From NCBI RefSeq assembly GCF_009939005.1, contig NZ_JAACJS010000015.1, positions 1,552,325 through 1,616,324 of the forward strand: a stretch of DNA of 64,000 bases, given 5' to 3'. Below the pieces are notes generated by a model, which saw nothing but the letters and a program-made list of their open reading frames with translations, ran no database searches and was not told the origin of the DNA. Position 1 is the stretch's first letter, and every line of letters begins with the position of its first letter. This document shows positions 44,593 to 53,878 of the stretch, piece by piece. A program made the translations under genes and the position numbers. This stretch comes from Sediminibacterium roseum. Its GTDB lineage: Bacteria > Bacteroidota > Bacteroidia > Chitinophagales > Chitinophagaceae.

Positions 44593-47031
44593 TCAACGCG
44601 CCCGCAGAATATCTGCAAAAACACCCGACGCAGTTACATCCGCACCGGCGCCGGCGCCTTTGATCACCAATGGCTGTTCAGGATACCGGTCGGTATAAAA
44701 TAAAACGAGATTGTCTTTTCCATACAGATGATAAAAATCCGATTCGGCAGGTATGTGCTGCAGGCCCACAGAAGCTTTTCCATTTTCATATTGTGCAACA
44801 AACTTCAGTTTGCAGTTTTGCTTTGCTGCGGCCTCGTAAATGGACCTGAAATGTGCCTCCTGCTTCTCCATTTCGTCGTAAAAATCTGCAACGGATCCTT
44901 CAAAACAGGACTGTGGCAAAAAGTATTCGTTGCTGATGTCGTCCATCTCCAGTTGTTGCCCCGCTTCTCGCGCGAGGATCATGATCTTGCGCATCACATC
45001 GGTGCCGCCGAGATCGAGTCGTGGATCGGGCTCCGTGTAACCTTCCTCCTGTGCCTGTTTTACAACAGAGGCAAATGACCTCGAACCGTCGTAATTGTTG
45101 AACACAAAATTGAGCGTGCCCGATAATACCGCCTGTATCCTGTTCACTTTATCGCCACTCCGCAGCAGGTCGTTCAACGTTCCAATCACTGGCAAACCCG
45201 CTCCCACATTGGTCTCGAAAAGGAACATGGCATTGTATTCGCGCGCGAGTGATTTCAGTTTCAGGTACGATTCGTAAGAAGACGAACATGCGATCTTGTT
45301 GCACGCAACAACCGAAACGCTTTTTTCGAGCAACGATCCATAAACAGTGGCCACTTCCGCATTCGCGGTCACATCCACAAACACACTGTTGCGGAGGTTC
45401 TTGCTGATGATCGTTCTTACAAAATCATGGATAGAGCCGTCGGGCGCCTGTTGCAGTTGTTCTTTCCAGGTTCCCAGGTCAATGCCGTTCTCGTTAACAA
45501 GATTCTTCCTGCTGTTGGCAAGTCCAACCACTTCAATTTGCAGGTGCAGTTCGTCCTGCAGGTACTGGAACTGTTTTTTGATCTGCCCGATCAGTTTACC
45601 GCCAACGTTTCCGGTTCCGGCAATAAATACATTGAGCTGTTTGTAGCTCGTTTCAAAAAATTCTTCGTGCAATACATTGATGGCTTTCTTCACATCAAAA
45701 GCCGAGAGCACCGCAGAAATATTTTTTTCCGATGAGCCCTGTGCGATCGCGCGAACGTTGATGCCGTTCTTTCCGAGTGCGCCAAACATTTTGCCGCTTA
45801 CGCCCGGGTGACTTTTCATCTGTTCGCCTACCAAGGCAACGATCGACAAGCCTGATTCTACTTTCAAAGGTTCTACTTTACCTGTTTGAATCTCGTAGCT
45901 GAACACGTTGTCGATGGTTTGTTTGGCCTTTGCCGAATCGACCTCATTGATGCCTACGCAGATGGAATGCTCGGACGAGCTTTGTGTGATCAGTATCACA
46001 TTAACGCTTTCATTGGCCAGCGCCTCGAACAAACGTTTTGAAAACCCGGGAATACCGATCATACCGCTGCCCTCAAGGCTCAACAGGCTGATGCTGCTGA
46101 TGCTGGAAATACCACGGATAAAACTATCGGTTACGGCAGAATTGTTTTCAATCAACGTGCCGTATTCATTGGGCGCAAACGTATTTTTTACCCATACCGG
46201 TATGTTCCTGCTCATCACCGGTTGTATGGTTGGCGGGTAAATGATCTTTGCACCAAAGTGGGAAAGCTCCATTGCTTCCTGGTATGAGATGCGGCTGATG
46301 GGTTTTGCATTTTGCACAAGGCGTGGGTCGGCGGTCATCATTCCGCTCACATCCGTCCATATTTCCAAGGCACTTGCGCGAACGGCCGACGCAAAAATGG
46401 CAGCCGTATAATCTGAACCGCCGCGGCCCAATGTGGTTGTATTGTTATTTACGTCGCTCGCGATAAAACCCGGTACAACATAGAGCTGGTGCGGCTTTTG
46501 TGCGAAATGGGACTGTATGTTTTTTTCCGTCGCGGCAAAATCCACTGCAGCGTTTCCGTGGTTGGAATTGGTGGTGATGCATTTTCTTGAATCCACCCAC
46601 AATTGATCGATGTTCAGGGATTGAAATTTCGCCGAGATCATCATCGATGACAACAATTCCCCGTAGCTAACGATCCTGTCTTTGGTGCGCGGCGATAATT
46701 CACCCAATAAAAAAACCCCATCGTAGATCCCGTCCAGCTCGTTGAACTGTTGTTTTACGAGGCTGAGCGTTGCGCTTTGCTGCTGGATGGGTAATAACTC
46801 GCGCACTGCATCAAGATGGCGGGTTTCCATTTCTTTCAGTACTGTTTTGTACGTTTCATCCGCCTGCGATGCGAGGGCTCCTGTCTTCAACAAAAGATCA
46901 GTAATGCCGCCCAATGCAGAAACCACGAGCACGGTCGGCTCTTTTTGTATTGCTGATGCTACGATGTCTGTTACCTTCTGTATGTTGGCGGAATTGGCTA
47001 CCGAACTGCCGCCGAATTTTAATACCTGCAT
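44593..47031 (-). CDS. thrA: Bifunctional aspartate kinase / homoserine dehydrogenase
   Basis: The 812-residue protein has an N-terminal aspartokinase domain (KFGGSSVAN, then GRGGSDYTAAI) and a pair of ACT domains at about 300-450 (for example ALVGEQMKSHPGVSGKMFGA). The C-terminal homoserine dehydrogenase has the NAD loop NVFIAGTGNVGGKLIG and the substrate motif EPDPRLDLGGTDVMRK. It makes the first and third steps of threonine synthesis, and aspartate-semialdehyde dehydrogenase is not in this window. The ACT region normally gives threonine feedback. A Thr/Ile-rich leader sits 102 bases upstream. Confidence 0.95.
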   Translation of the reverse strand: MQVLKFGGSSVANSANIQKVTDIVASAIQKEPTVLVVSALGGITDLLLKTGALASQADETYKTVLKEMETRHLDAVRELLPIQQQSATLSLVKQQFNELDGIYDGVFLLGELSPRTKDRIVSYGELLSSMMISAKFQSLNIDQLWVDSRKCITTNSNHGNAAVDFAATEKNIQSHFAQKPHQLYVVPGFIASDVNNNTTTLGRGGSDYTAAIFASAVRASALEIWTDVSGMMTADPRLVQNAKPISRISYQEAMELSHFGAKIIYPPTIQPVMSRNIPVWVKNTFAPNEYGTLIENNSAVTDSFIRGISSISSISLLSLEGSGMIGIPGFSKRLFEALANESVNVILITQSSSEHSICVGINEVDSAKAKQTIDNVFSYEIQTGKVEPLKVESGLSIVALVGEQMKSHPGVSGKMFGALGKNGINVRAIAQGSSEKNISAVLSAFDVKKAINVLHEEFFETSYKQLNVFIAGTGNVGGKLIGQIKKQFQYLQDELHLQIEVVGLANSRKNLVNENGIDLGTWKEQLQQAPDGSIHDFVRTIISKNLRNSVFVDVTANAEVATVYGSLLEKSVSVVACNKIACSSSYESYLKLKSLAREYNAMFLFETNVGAGLPVIGTLNDLLRSGDKVNRIQAVLSGTLNFVFNNYDGSRSFASVVKQAQEEGYTEPDPRLDLGGTDVMRKIMILAREAGQQLEMDDISNEYFLPQSCFEGSVADFYDEMEKQEAHFRSIYEAAAKQNCKLKFVAQYENGKASVGLQHIPAESDFYHLYGKDNLVLFYTDRYPEQPLVIKGAGAGADVTASGVFADILRAR

Positions 47032-47096
47032 AAATGATTGCTTTTTCCCTGGGGAAATATGAAATAAATGATTTGATTCTTTCTGAAGTGCAGCTT

Positions 47097-47141
47097 ACAA
47101 AAGCCCTGTGGTGATATAAATACAGATAACCCTTTACAGGG
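47097..47141 (-). terminator. Candidate thr attenuator terminator
   Basis: In the minus-strand RNA, CCCTGT (complement of 47136-47141) can pair with ACAGGG (complement of 47104-47109), followed by C and four T. The 5' arm overlaps the last codons and stop of the thr leader peptide. A competing small hairpin ACCCT-gtaa-AGGGT uses the same 5' arm. The stem is short and the T run modest, so this is weaker than the ilv and leu structures. Confidence 0.45.
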
Positions 47142-47220
47142 TCGTAATGGTTGTAATAGCAGTTGTGAACAGCGTTGCTGTTGCTATGGTTGGGATGATA
47201 TGTAACTGCCGTGTTTGCAT
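47134..47220 (-). CDS. thrL: Threonine operon leader peptide
   Basis: This 28-codon open frame has an ATG start and TAA stop, between ilvA and thrA. Ten codons are Thr and five are Ile, packed toward the end (the last ten residues are FTTAITTITT then L in overlapping order, ending TTITTL). That composition and place match thr operon leader peptides, where ribosome stalling at Thr/Ile codons controls a downstream terminator. The terminator candidate overlaps its stop codon. Translation has not been shown. Confidence 0.8.
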   Translation of the reverse strand: MQTRQLHIIPTIATATLFTTAITTITTL

Positions 47221-47262
47221 GGATTGCGGTAACAGGATGAAGATAATGAAAAATTTCTTTAC

Positions 47263-48513
47263 TCACACCAGGTAACCAAATAAATTATCGTTTTGTTTCA
47301 GCTCCGTATAATTGATGTTGAACCTGTCCATATTCTGCACCAGTATCTCATAATCTGTTCTCGACAACAACTCAATACCTACCAATGCGGGCCCGGTTTC
47401 TTTGTTGTGTTTCTGCATGTATTCAAAACGGGTTATGTCATCGTTGGGGCCCAATACATGGTTCACAAATTCTTTCAATGCACCAGGGCGCTGCGCGAAG
47501 CGGATGAGGAAATAGTGTTTCAATCCCTCATACTGCAAAGACCGTTCTTTGATCTCCTGCATGCGGTCGATGTCGTTGTTGCTTCCGCTGATGATACACA
47601 CAACGGTTTTGCCTTTGATGGCCTCTGCATAATCGTCAAGCGCAGCGATGGATAAAGCACCCGCGGGTTCTACAACAATCGCATCTTCATTGTAGAGCTG
47701 GAGGATGGTTGAGCAAACCTTTCCTTCGTTTACGAGCCGCATATCATCCAGCACCTCTTTACAGATCTCGAATGTAAGATCGCCGACGCGTTTTACGGAG
47801 GCGCCGTCTACAAAACGTTCTATGTTTTCGAGCGTTACGGGTTTACCGGCCTTCAGCGCCTCGTACATAGACGGTGCGCCTTCGGGCTCCATGCCGATGA
47901 TCTTTGTTTTGGGCGAAAATGTTTTGAATGCCGAACCAACACCCGCGCTCAATCCGCCACCGCCAACAGGTACAAATAAAAAATCGATATCGGACCTGTC
48001 TTCCATGATCTCAATGCCCACGGTCGCCTGCCCTTCGATGATCCTGATGTCGTCGAACGGCGGAATGAATGTCATGCCATGCTCTGCAGTGAATTGTTTG
48101 GCTGCAACCGCACAATCGTCGTACGTATCGCCCACCAGTTTTACTTCTATGAAGCCTTCGCCAAACATGTTCGTCTGCTTCACTTTCTGGTTGGGTGTAA
48201 TGATGGGCATGAATACCACGCCTCTCACGTTCAGTTTTTTACAACTGTATGCAAACCCCTGTGCATGATTGCCTGCGCTTGCGCACACCACTCCGCGCTG
48301 CAGCTGCTGTTCAGGTAAACTGCTCATCATGTTGTATGCACCACGCAATTTGTAGGAACGCACGATCTGCAGGTCTTCGCGTTTCAGGAAGACATCGCAT
48401 TGGTACTTACGCGACAGGTTGCGGTTGTAGGTAAGCGGCGTGCGGTTCACTATTTTCTCGAGACGCTGTTTGGCGGCTGAGAAATCCAGCGGGTGATGGG
48501 TTATTGATTGCAT
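47263..48513 (-). CDS. ilvA: Threonine dehydratase
   Basis: The 416-residue protein has a PLP domain with the lysine in RSYKLRGAYNMM and the glycine loop VPVGGGGLSAGVGSAF, plus a C-terminal ACT-like regulatory domain (KHYFLIRFAQRPGALKEFVN). It deaminates threonine to 2-oxobutyrate, the first isoleucine-specific step. Only one ACT-like domain is visible, where E. coli IlvA (514 residues) has two. It is the last gene of the ilv block and directly precedes the thr leader. Confidence 0.94.
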   Translation of the reverse strand: MQSITHHPLDFSAAKQRLEKIVNRTPLTYNRNLSRKYQCDVFLKREDLQIVRSYKLRGAYNMMSSLPEQQLQRGVVCASAGNHAQGFAYSCKKLNVRGVVFMPIITPNQKVKQTNMFGEGFIEVKLVGDTYDDCAVAAKQFTAEHGMTFIPPFDDIRIIEGQATVGIEIMEDRSDIDFLFVPVGGGGLSAGVGSAFKTFSPKTKIIGMEPEGAPSMYEALKAGKPVTLENIERFVDGASVKRVGDLTFEICKEVLDDMRLVNEGKVCSTILQLYNEDAIVVEPAGALSIAALDDYAEAIKGKTVVCIISGSNNDIDRMQEIKERSLQYEGLKHYFLIRFAQRPGALKEFVNHVLGPNDDITRFEYMQKHNKETGPALVGIELLSRTDYEILVQNMDRFNINYTELKQNDNLFGYLV

Positions 48514-48545
48514 CTGTTGGTTTTATTGCTTATTGCAGCAAGCTA

Positions 48546-48573
48546 CCCGCCCCTCTTTTTGAGGAGGGGCGGG
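48546..48573. repeat. Strong GC hairpin between ilvC and ilvA
   Basis: A perfect 10-base stem (48546-48555 with 48564-48573) with an 8-base loop lies within the 66-base ilvC-ilvA gap. It lacks a following T run in the direction of transcription, so it more likely protects the 3' end of the upstream message or tunes ilvA output than ends transcription. Confidence 0.65.
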
Positions 48574-48579
48574 ACGAGT

Positions 48580-49626
48580 TTATTGGTTTTCCGGCCTGAG
48601 GCTCCTTACGGTTTTGCCTGCCTGCCAGAGTTCACTATCGTGCAGTTCTTTTAATTCTGCGTTGAGTTTTTCCCTGTAATCTGCCTTGCTGTTGCTTTCG
48701 ATCGATTTTGCTGCTTCTTTACCGGCCGCTACGCTTTCGTATAATTCAGTAAATACAGGCAATGTAGCGTCGCGGAACTTTTTCCACCAGTCGAGGGCGC
48801 CACGTTGTGCGGTGGTGGAGCAGTTGGCATACATCCAGTCCATTCCATTCTCAGCCACAAGCGGCATGAGTGATTGTGTTAACTCTTCCACTGTTTCGTT
48901 GAATGCTTCCGAAGGTGAATGCCCTTTGGAACGAAGCACCTGGAACTGCGCCGCAAAGATGCCCTGTATGCAACCCATCAACGTACCACGTTCTCCTGTG
49001 AGATCGCTGTATACTTCTTTTTTGAAATCTGTTTCAAACAGGTAGCCGCTTCCGATGGCAATACCCAATGCAACAACGCGTTCAAATGCCTTGCCTGTTG
49101 CATCCTGGAAGATCGCGTAGCTGCTGTTGAGGCCACGGCCCTGCAGGAACATCCTGCGCAGCGAGGTGCCCGAACCTTTTGGCGCCACCAGGAACACATC
49201 CACATCCGGTGGAGGAACGATACCGGTCTGGTCGTTGTAGGTAATTCCAAAGCCGTGAGAAAAATACAATGCTTTACCGGGGGTAAGGTATTTCTTAACG
49301 GTTGGCCACATCGCTATCTGTGCAGCATCGCTCAGGAGGTAGCAGATGATGGTTCCTTTCTGAAGCGCTTCTTCAATTTCAAAAAGACTTTCGCCCGGAA
49401 CAAATCCGTCGGCTACCGCTTTATCCCAGCTCGGAGAATTTTTACGCTGCCCAACAATCACGTTGATCCCGTTTTCTTTTTGGTTGAGCGCCTGTCCGGG
49501 CCCTTGTACGCCGTAACCGATCACCGCAACTACTTCATCCTTTAATACTTCCTGTGCTTTCGCCAACGGAAATTCATCGCGCGTCACAACATTTTCTTCT
49601 GTTCCGCCAAAATTTAGTTTTGCCAT
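48580..49626 (-). CDS. ilvC: Ketol-acid reductoisomerase
   Basis: The 348-residue class I enzyme has the NADPH loop AVIGYGVQGPGQALN and LFETDFKKEVYSDLTGERGT, which carries the metal-binding Asp/Glu residues. It isomerises and reduces acetolactate and acetohydroxybutyrate. The loop is GYGVQG where most class I enzymes read GYGSQG. Length is typical of Bacteroidota IlvC. Confidence 0.95.
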   Translation of the reverse strand: MAKLNFGGTEENVVTRDEFPLAKAQEVLKDEVVAVIGYGVQGPGQALNQKENGINVIVGQRKNSPSWDKAVADGFVPGESLFEIEEALQKGTIICYLLSDAAQIAMWPTVKKYLTPGKALYFSHGFGITYNDQTGIVPPPDVDVFLVAPKGSGTSLRRMFLQGRGLNSSYAIFQDATGKAFERVVALGIAIGSGYLFETDFKKEVYSDLTGERGTLMGCIQGIFAAQFQVLRSKGHSPSEAFNETVEELTQSLMPLVAENGMDWMYANCSTTAQRGALDWWKKFRDATLPVFTELYESVAAGKEAAKSIESNSKADYREKLNAELKELHDSELWQAGKTVRSLRPENQ

Positions 49627-49710
49627 TTTTAATTTGTTTATTGGGTTTTGGTTTGTTTTTTAATTTGTATTGCATAACCACCCGGAACCATTTTAAACGT
49701 TCCCGTGTTG

Positions 49711-50298
49711 TTACATCGTAAATACTTCATCCTGTTTTCCTAAATATTCATTTTCCACCACTTCCTCGCCCGGCTGCATTTCATCAAACTCTTTCAGCTT
49801 TTCATGAAAGCCCTTGCTTTCCTTGATGATGGCCACGCGTGCGCTTCTCACGAACTCGATGAGCCCGTAGGGGGCAAGTACTTCAACAAGCTTATCCGTT
49901 TCTTCCCTGTGGCCGCTGGTCTCAAAAATGGTATAGTCCTTCCTGATCACCACCGCTCTTGCACCATGCTCGCGAAGCAAGCGCTCCACTTTCACTTTTT
50001 CTGCGATCTCATCTGTAGGCACTTTGTACAAAGCGAGTTCCTGCCAAACAATTTCTTCGTTGTTGTTGTAATAGGCTTTCAATACCTCTACCTGTTTTTC
50101 AATCTGGCGCGCCAGCTTGCGTACCACGTCCTCCGTTTCATTGATCACAATGGTGAACCTGTGAATGCCTTCCGCCTCTGATGGCGATGTGTTCAGGCTT
50201 TCGATGTTGATCTTCCTGCGGGAGAACATCGTTGCAATACGCACCAGCAAACCAATGTGGTTCTCTGTGTAAACGGTTATCGTAAACTCCTGCTTCAT
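49711..50298 (-). CDS. ilvN: Acetolactate synthase small (regulatory) subunit
   Basis: The 195-residue form starts at the ATG at 50298 (MKQEFTITVYTENHIGLLVR), the expected N-terminus of the ACT domain. An in-frame ATG at 50406 would add 36 Pro/Lys-rich residues and overlap ilvB. The ACT domain is followed by the ALS_ss_C region (LLREHGARAVVIRKDYTIFE). It binds valine for feedback and stabilises IlvB. It is cotranscribed after ilvB. Confidence 0.92.
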   Translation of the reverse strand: MKQEFTITVYTENHIGLLVRIATMFSRRKINIESLNTSPSEAEGIHRFTIVINETEDVVRKLARQIEKQVEVLKAYYNNNEEIVWQELALYKVPTDEIAEKVKVERLLREHGARAVVIRKDYTIFETSGHREETDKLVEVLAPYGLIEFVRSARVAIIKESKGFHEKLKEFDEMQPGEEVVENEYLGKQDEVFTM

Positions 50299-50375
50299 GG
50301 TTTCTTTTTTTGGCTGCAGCTCCGGCCCGATGGGATGGGTTGCAGGCGGTTTGGGTTTCTTTTTTTGTGGGCCGA

Positions 50376-52118
50376 TTATTTCAGGCGGACCTCGCTTACG
50401 CTGCATCCCTGCGGCACCATCGGGAACACGTTGTTTTCTTTTCCTACCATCACCTCCAACAGGAAGGAGCCCTCGTGTGCAAGCATTTTTTTCAATGCAT
50501 CTCTCAGGTCTGTCCGGTCTGTAACGCGTTGCCCTTCTATGCCGTAGCCTTTTGCTACGATCACGTAATCGGGGCTCGCGATGTCTACGAAAGAATAGCG
50601 TTTGTCGTTAAACAGTTGCTGCCATTGGCGCACCATTCCCAGGAACTCGTTGTTGAGGATCAGGATCTTTACGTTGATGCCTGTTTGCATGATCGTTCCC
50701 AACTCCTGTATCGTCATCTGTACGCCGCCATCGCCGATCACCGCCACAACCGTTCTTTCGGGCGCGCCAAATTTTGCACCGATGGCCGCAGGCAGGGCAA
50801 AGCCCATGGTGCCCAACCCGCCTGATGTTACATTGCTTTTGCTCTGGTTGAATTTTGCATAACGGCATGCCACCATCTGGTGCTGGCCCACATCTGTTAC
50901 AATCACTGCGTCGCCGCCGGTCAGTTCATTGAGGTTGCGGATCACTTCGCCCATCGTCAGTTTTTCTGTAGATGGGTGCAGCTCTTCAAATATGACTTCT
51001 TTGTTCTCTTCTTCCTCATACGAACGGAAACGTTCGAGCCATTGCGGGTATACTTTTGTTTCAACGAGCCTGGTAAGCATCGGGAGGGTTTCTTTACAAT
51101 CGCCCCAAACGCCAACTGTGGCCTTTACATTTTTGTCGATCTCGGAGGGGTCGATGTCGAGGTGGATCACCTTCGCCTGCTTCGCATATTTATCGAGACG
51201 GCCGGTAACACGGTCATCGAAACGCATGCCTATCGCAATGAGCACATCGCATTCATTCGTCATGATATTCGGGCCGTAATTTCCATGCATGCCCAGCATC
51301 CCTACATTCAATGGATGGTCGGTGGGCAAAGCGCTTAACCCCAGTATTGTCCAGGCAGATGGGATGCCCGCTTTTTCGATAAATGCCCTGAACTCTTTTT
51401 CCGCTTTCCCTAGTATCACGCCCTGGCCAAAAATCACAAAAGGTTTTTCGGCTTTGTTGATAAGTTCGGCCGCCTGTTCAATGTATTCTTTGCGGATGAT
51501 CGGTTTGGGGCGGTAACTGCGTACACGGTTGCATTTGGTGTATCCTTCGAAATCAAATTTCTGGATCTGTGCATTCTTGGTGATGTCGATCAGCACGGGC
51601 CCCGGCCTGCCGCTTTTGGCTATGTAAAATGCTTTGGCGAGCACCGATGGGATCTCTGTTGCATCTGTTACCTGGTAGTTCCATTTGGTAACCGGTGTGG
51701 TGATGTTGATCACATCTGTTTCCTGGAAAGCATCTGTTCCCAGCAAATGTGCAAATACCTGGCCGGTGATGGCAACCAGTGGGGTGCTATCGATCATGGC
51801 GTCTGCGAGACCGGTAACAAGGTTGGTTGCGCCCGGGCCGCTGGTTGCAAACACAACACCCACTTTACCCGATGTACGTGCAAAGCCTTGTGCAGCGTGT
51901 ATTCCGCCCTGCTCGTGGCGCACGAGGATGTGTTTGAGTTTATCATTGTAATCGTACAACGCATCATAGATCGGCATGATGGCGCCGCCGGGATAACCGA
52001 AAACAGTATCCACTCCTTCGCAGATCAGTGCTTCCAGAACGGCTTGCGAACCGGATAAACTTTCTTTTTGTGCTGTTGCGGTGTTCTCTTTCTCAAGGTC
52101 GAGTGCTTCCATGATCAA
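50376..52118 (-). CDS. ilvB: Acetolactate synthase large (catalytic) subunit
   Basis: The 580-residue TPP enzyme has an N-terminal domain with GVDTVFGYPGGAIMPIYDAL (the catalytic Glu lies further on, in LVRHEQGGIHAAQG). A central FAD-type domain is followed by the TPP site GDGGVQMTIQELGTIMQTGI, with the metal-binding GDG...N motif. It condenses pyruvate with pyruvate or 2-oxobutyrate. It follows ilvD by 19 bases. Confidence 0.95.
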   Translation of the reverse strand: MIMEALDLEKENTATAQKESLSGSQAVLEALICEGVDTVFGYPGGAIMPIYDALYDYNDKLKHILVRHEQGGIHAAQGFARTSGKVGVVFATSGPGATNLVTGLADAMIDSTPLVAITGQVFAHLLGTDAFQETDVINITTPVTKWNYQVTDATEIPSVLAKAFYIAKSGRPGPVLIDITKNAQIQKFDFEGYTKCNRVRSYRPKPIIRKEYIEQAAELINKAEKPFVIFGQGVILGKAEKEFRAFIEKAGIPSAWTILGLSALPTDHPLNVGMLGMHGNYGPNIMTNECDVLIAIGMRFDDRVTGRLDKYAKQAKVIHLDIDPSEIDKNVKATVGVWGDCKETLPMLTRLVETKVYPQWLERFRSYEEEENKEVIFEELHPSTEKLTMGEVIRNLNELTGGDAVIVTDVGQHQMVACRYAKFNQSKSNVTSGGLGTMGFALPAAIGAKFGAPERTVVAVIGDGGVQMTIQELGTIMQTGINVKILILNNEFLGMVRQWQQLFNDKRYSFVDIASPDYVIVAKGYGIEGQRVTDRTDLRDALKKMLAHEGSFLLEVMVGKENNVFPMVPQGCSVSEVRLK

Positions 52119-52137
52119 CTGTTTTTATTGAATTTTT

Positions 52138-53823
52138 TTATGCCTCATCTGTTACACATCCCTGCGATGCGTCTTTCACACATTGTGCGTATTTGAACAA
52201 TATTCCTTTTGTTGCGTTCGGCTTTGGCTGCTTCCATGCGGCCCTTCTTTGCGCAATCTCTTCTTCGCTTACTTTCAACGTCATCTTTTTCGTGGAAACA
52301 TTCAGTTCGATCCGGTCATCATCCTTCACCAGGCCAATCAGACCGCCATTGTACGCTTCCGGCATTACGTGTCCTACAACAAAGCCATGTGTACCGCCAC
52401 TGAATCTTCCATCCGTAATCAGCGCCACCGATTTGCCAAGACCCGCACCAATCAATGCCGATGTGGGTTTCAGCATTTCAGGCATACCGGGCGCGCCCTT
52501 CGGTCCAACGTACCTGATCACCACCACATCACCATGTTTTATTTTTCCGCTGTTGATGCCATTGATCAGATCGTGTTCTCCATCAAAAACCCTTGCCGGG
52601 CCCTCAAACAATTCACCTTCTTTTCCTGTGATCTTGGCTACGCTTCCCCCTTCGGCAAGATTGCCGTACAAGATCTGCAGGTGGCCCGTCGCCTTCACCG
52701 GTGTTTCCAGTGGGAGAATGATTTTCTGTTGATCAAAATCCAGGTCCGGTGCATCGGCTAAATTTTCTGCGAGTGTTTTCCCGGTTACGGTCAAACAATC
52801 GCCATGCAGAAATCCTTTCTGCAATAAATATTTCATCACCGCAGGAACACCACCGTATTGGTGCAGATCCTGCATTAAATATTTTCCGCTTGGTTTAAAA
52901 TCCGCAAGCATGGGAACCCTGTCGCTGATGGATTGAAAATCATCCTGTGTTAAATCAACATCCACACTCTTCGCCATCGCTATCAAATGCAGTACTGCAT
53001 TTGTGCTGCCTCCTAGTATCATCACAACGGTGATCGCATTTTCAAATGCCTTTCTTGTCATGATGTCTTTCGGCTTGATGTCTTTCTCCAGCAAAACCCT
53101 GATCGCTTTTCCCGCGGCAAAACATTCCTTCTGTTTGTCCTCACTCAACGCGGGGTTCGACGATGAATAAGGCAGACTCATTCCCAACGCCTCGATCGCC
53201 GATGCCATCGTGTTCGCGGTATACATTCCGCCGCATGCGCCGGCACCCGGGCAAGCATGCTGTATAATGCCCTTGAAATCTTCGTCGTTCAGGTTGCCCG
53301 CAAGTTTTTGCCCGAGCGCTTCGAATGCTGAAACGATGTTGAGGTCCTGTCCTTTGTAATGTCCCGGTGCGATCGTTCCTCCATACACCATAATAGCCGG
53401 GCGGTTCAATCTTCCCATGGCGATCAGTGCGCCGGGCATGTTCTTGTCGCAGCCCGGCAAGGCGATCACGCCATCGTAATACTGTGCGCCGCAAACCGCT
53501 TCTATGGAATCCGCAATGATGTCGCGGCTCACCAGTGAATAGCGCATGCCATCGGTTCCGTTGCTCATTCCATCACTCACGCCGATGGTGTTGAAGATCA
53601 GGCCCACGAGATCATTGTCCCACACCCCCTGCTTCACCAGTTTCGCAAGGTCGTTGAGGTGCATGTTGCACGTATTGCCATCGTAGCCCATGCTTACCAC
53701 GCCTACCTGTGCTTTTTTCAGATCATCGTCTGTTAAACCTATCCCATACAACATCGCCTGCGCAGCGGGCTGGGTGATGTCTTGCGTAAGTATCTTGCTG
53801 TATTTATTTATCTCGTTTGTCAT
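52138..53823 (-). CDS. ilvD: Dihydroxy-acid dehydratase
   Basis: The 561-residue IlvD/Edd-family enzyme has Fe-S ligand cysteines in GYDGNTCNMHL, LPGCDKNMPGALIAM and HACPGAGACGGMYTANTMAS, and the C-terminal SDGRFSGG-type motif appears as LITDGRFSGGTHGFVVGHV. It dehydrates the dihydroxy acids to the keto acids of Val and Ile. Length is typical. It follows ilvE by 55 bases. Confidence 0.95.
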   Translation of the reverse strand: MTNEINKYSKILTQDITQPAAQAMLYGIGLTDDDLKKAQVGVVSMGYDGNTCNMHLNDLAKLVKQGVWDNDLVGLIFNTIGVSDGMSNGTDGMRYSLVSRDIIADSIEAVCGAQYYDGVIALPGCDKNMPGALIAMGRLNRPAIMVYGGTIAPGHYKGQDLNIVSAFEALGQKLAGNLNDEDFKGIIQHACPGAGACGGMYTANTMASAIEALGMSLPYSSSNPALSEDKQKECFAAGKAIRVLLEKDIKPKDIMTRKAFENAITVVMILGGSTNAVLHLIAMAKSVDVDLTQDDFQSISDRVPMLADFKPSGKYLMQDLHQYGGVPAVMKYLLQKGFLHGDCLTVTGKTLAENLADAPDLDFDQQKIILPLETPVKATGHLQILYGNLAEGGSVAKITGKEGELFEGPARVFDGEHDLINGINSGKIKHGDVVVIRYVGPKGAPGMPEMLKPTSALIGAGLGKSVALITDGRFSGGTHGFVVGHVMPEAYNGGLIGLVKDDDRIELNVSTKKMTLKVSEEEIAQRRAAWKQPKPNATKGILFKYAQCVKDASQGCVTDEA

Positions 53824-53878
53824 GTTCCTTTTATTTGCAAATGTTTGCGTTGAGTATATCTTCCATTCTATGGTTCAA

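Noticed and set aside
46898..47266. 122-codon minus-strand frame covering the thr leader region
   Set aside because: It runs into thrA in another frame, has no protein-like pattern, and the short Thr/Ile frame in the same place explains the region better.
50299..50406. Longer ilvN start at 50406
   Set aside because: It adds a Pro/Lys-rich stretch not seen in IlvN and overlaps ilvB; the ATG at 50298 gives the standard N-terminus.
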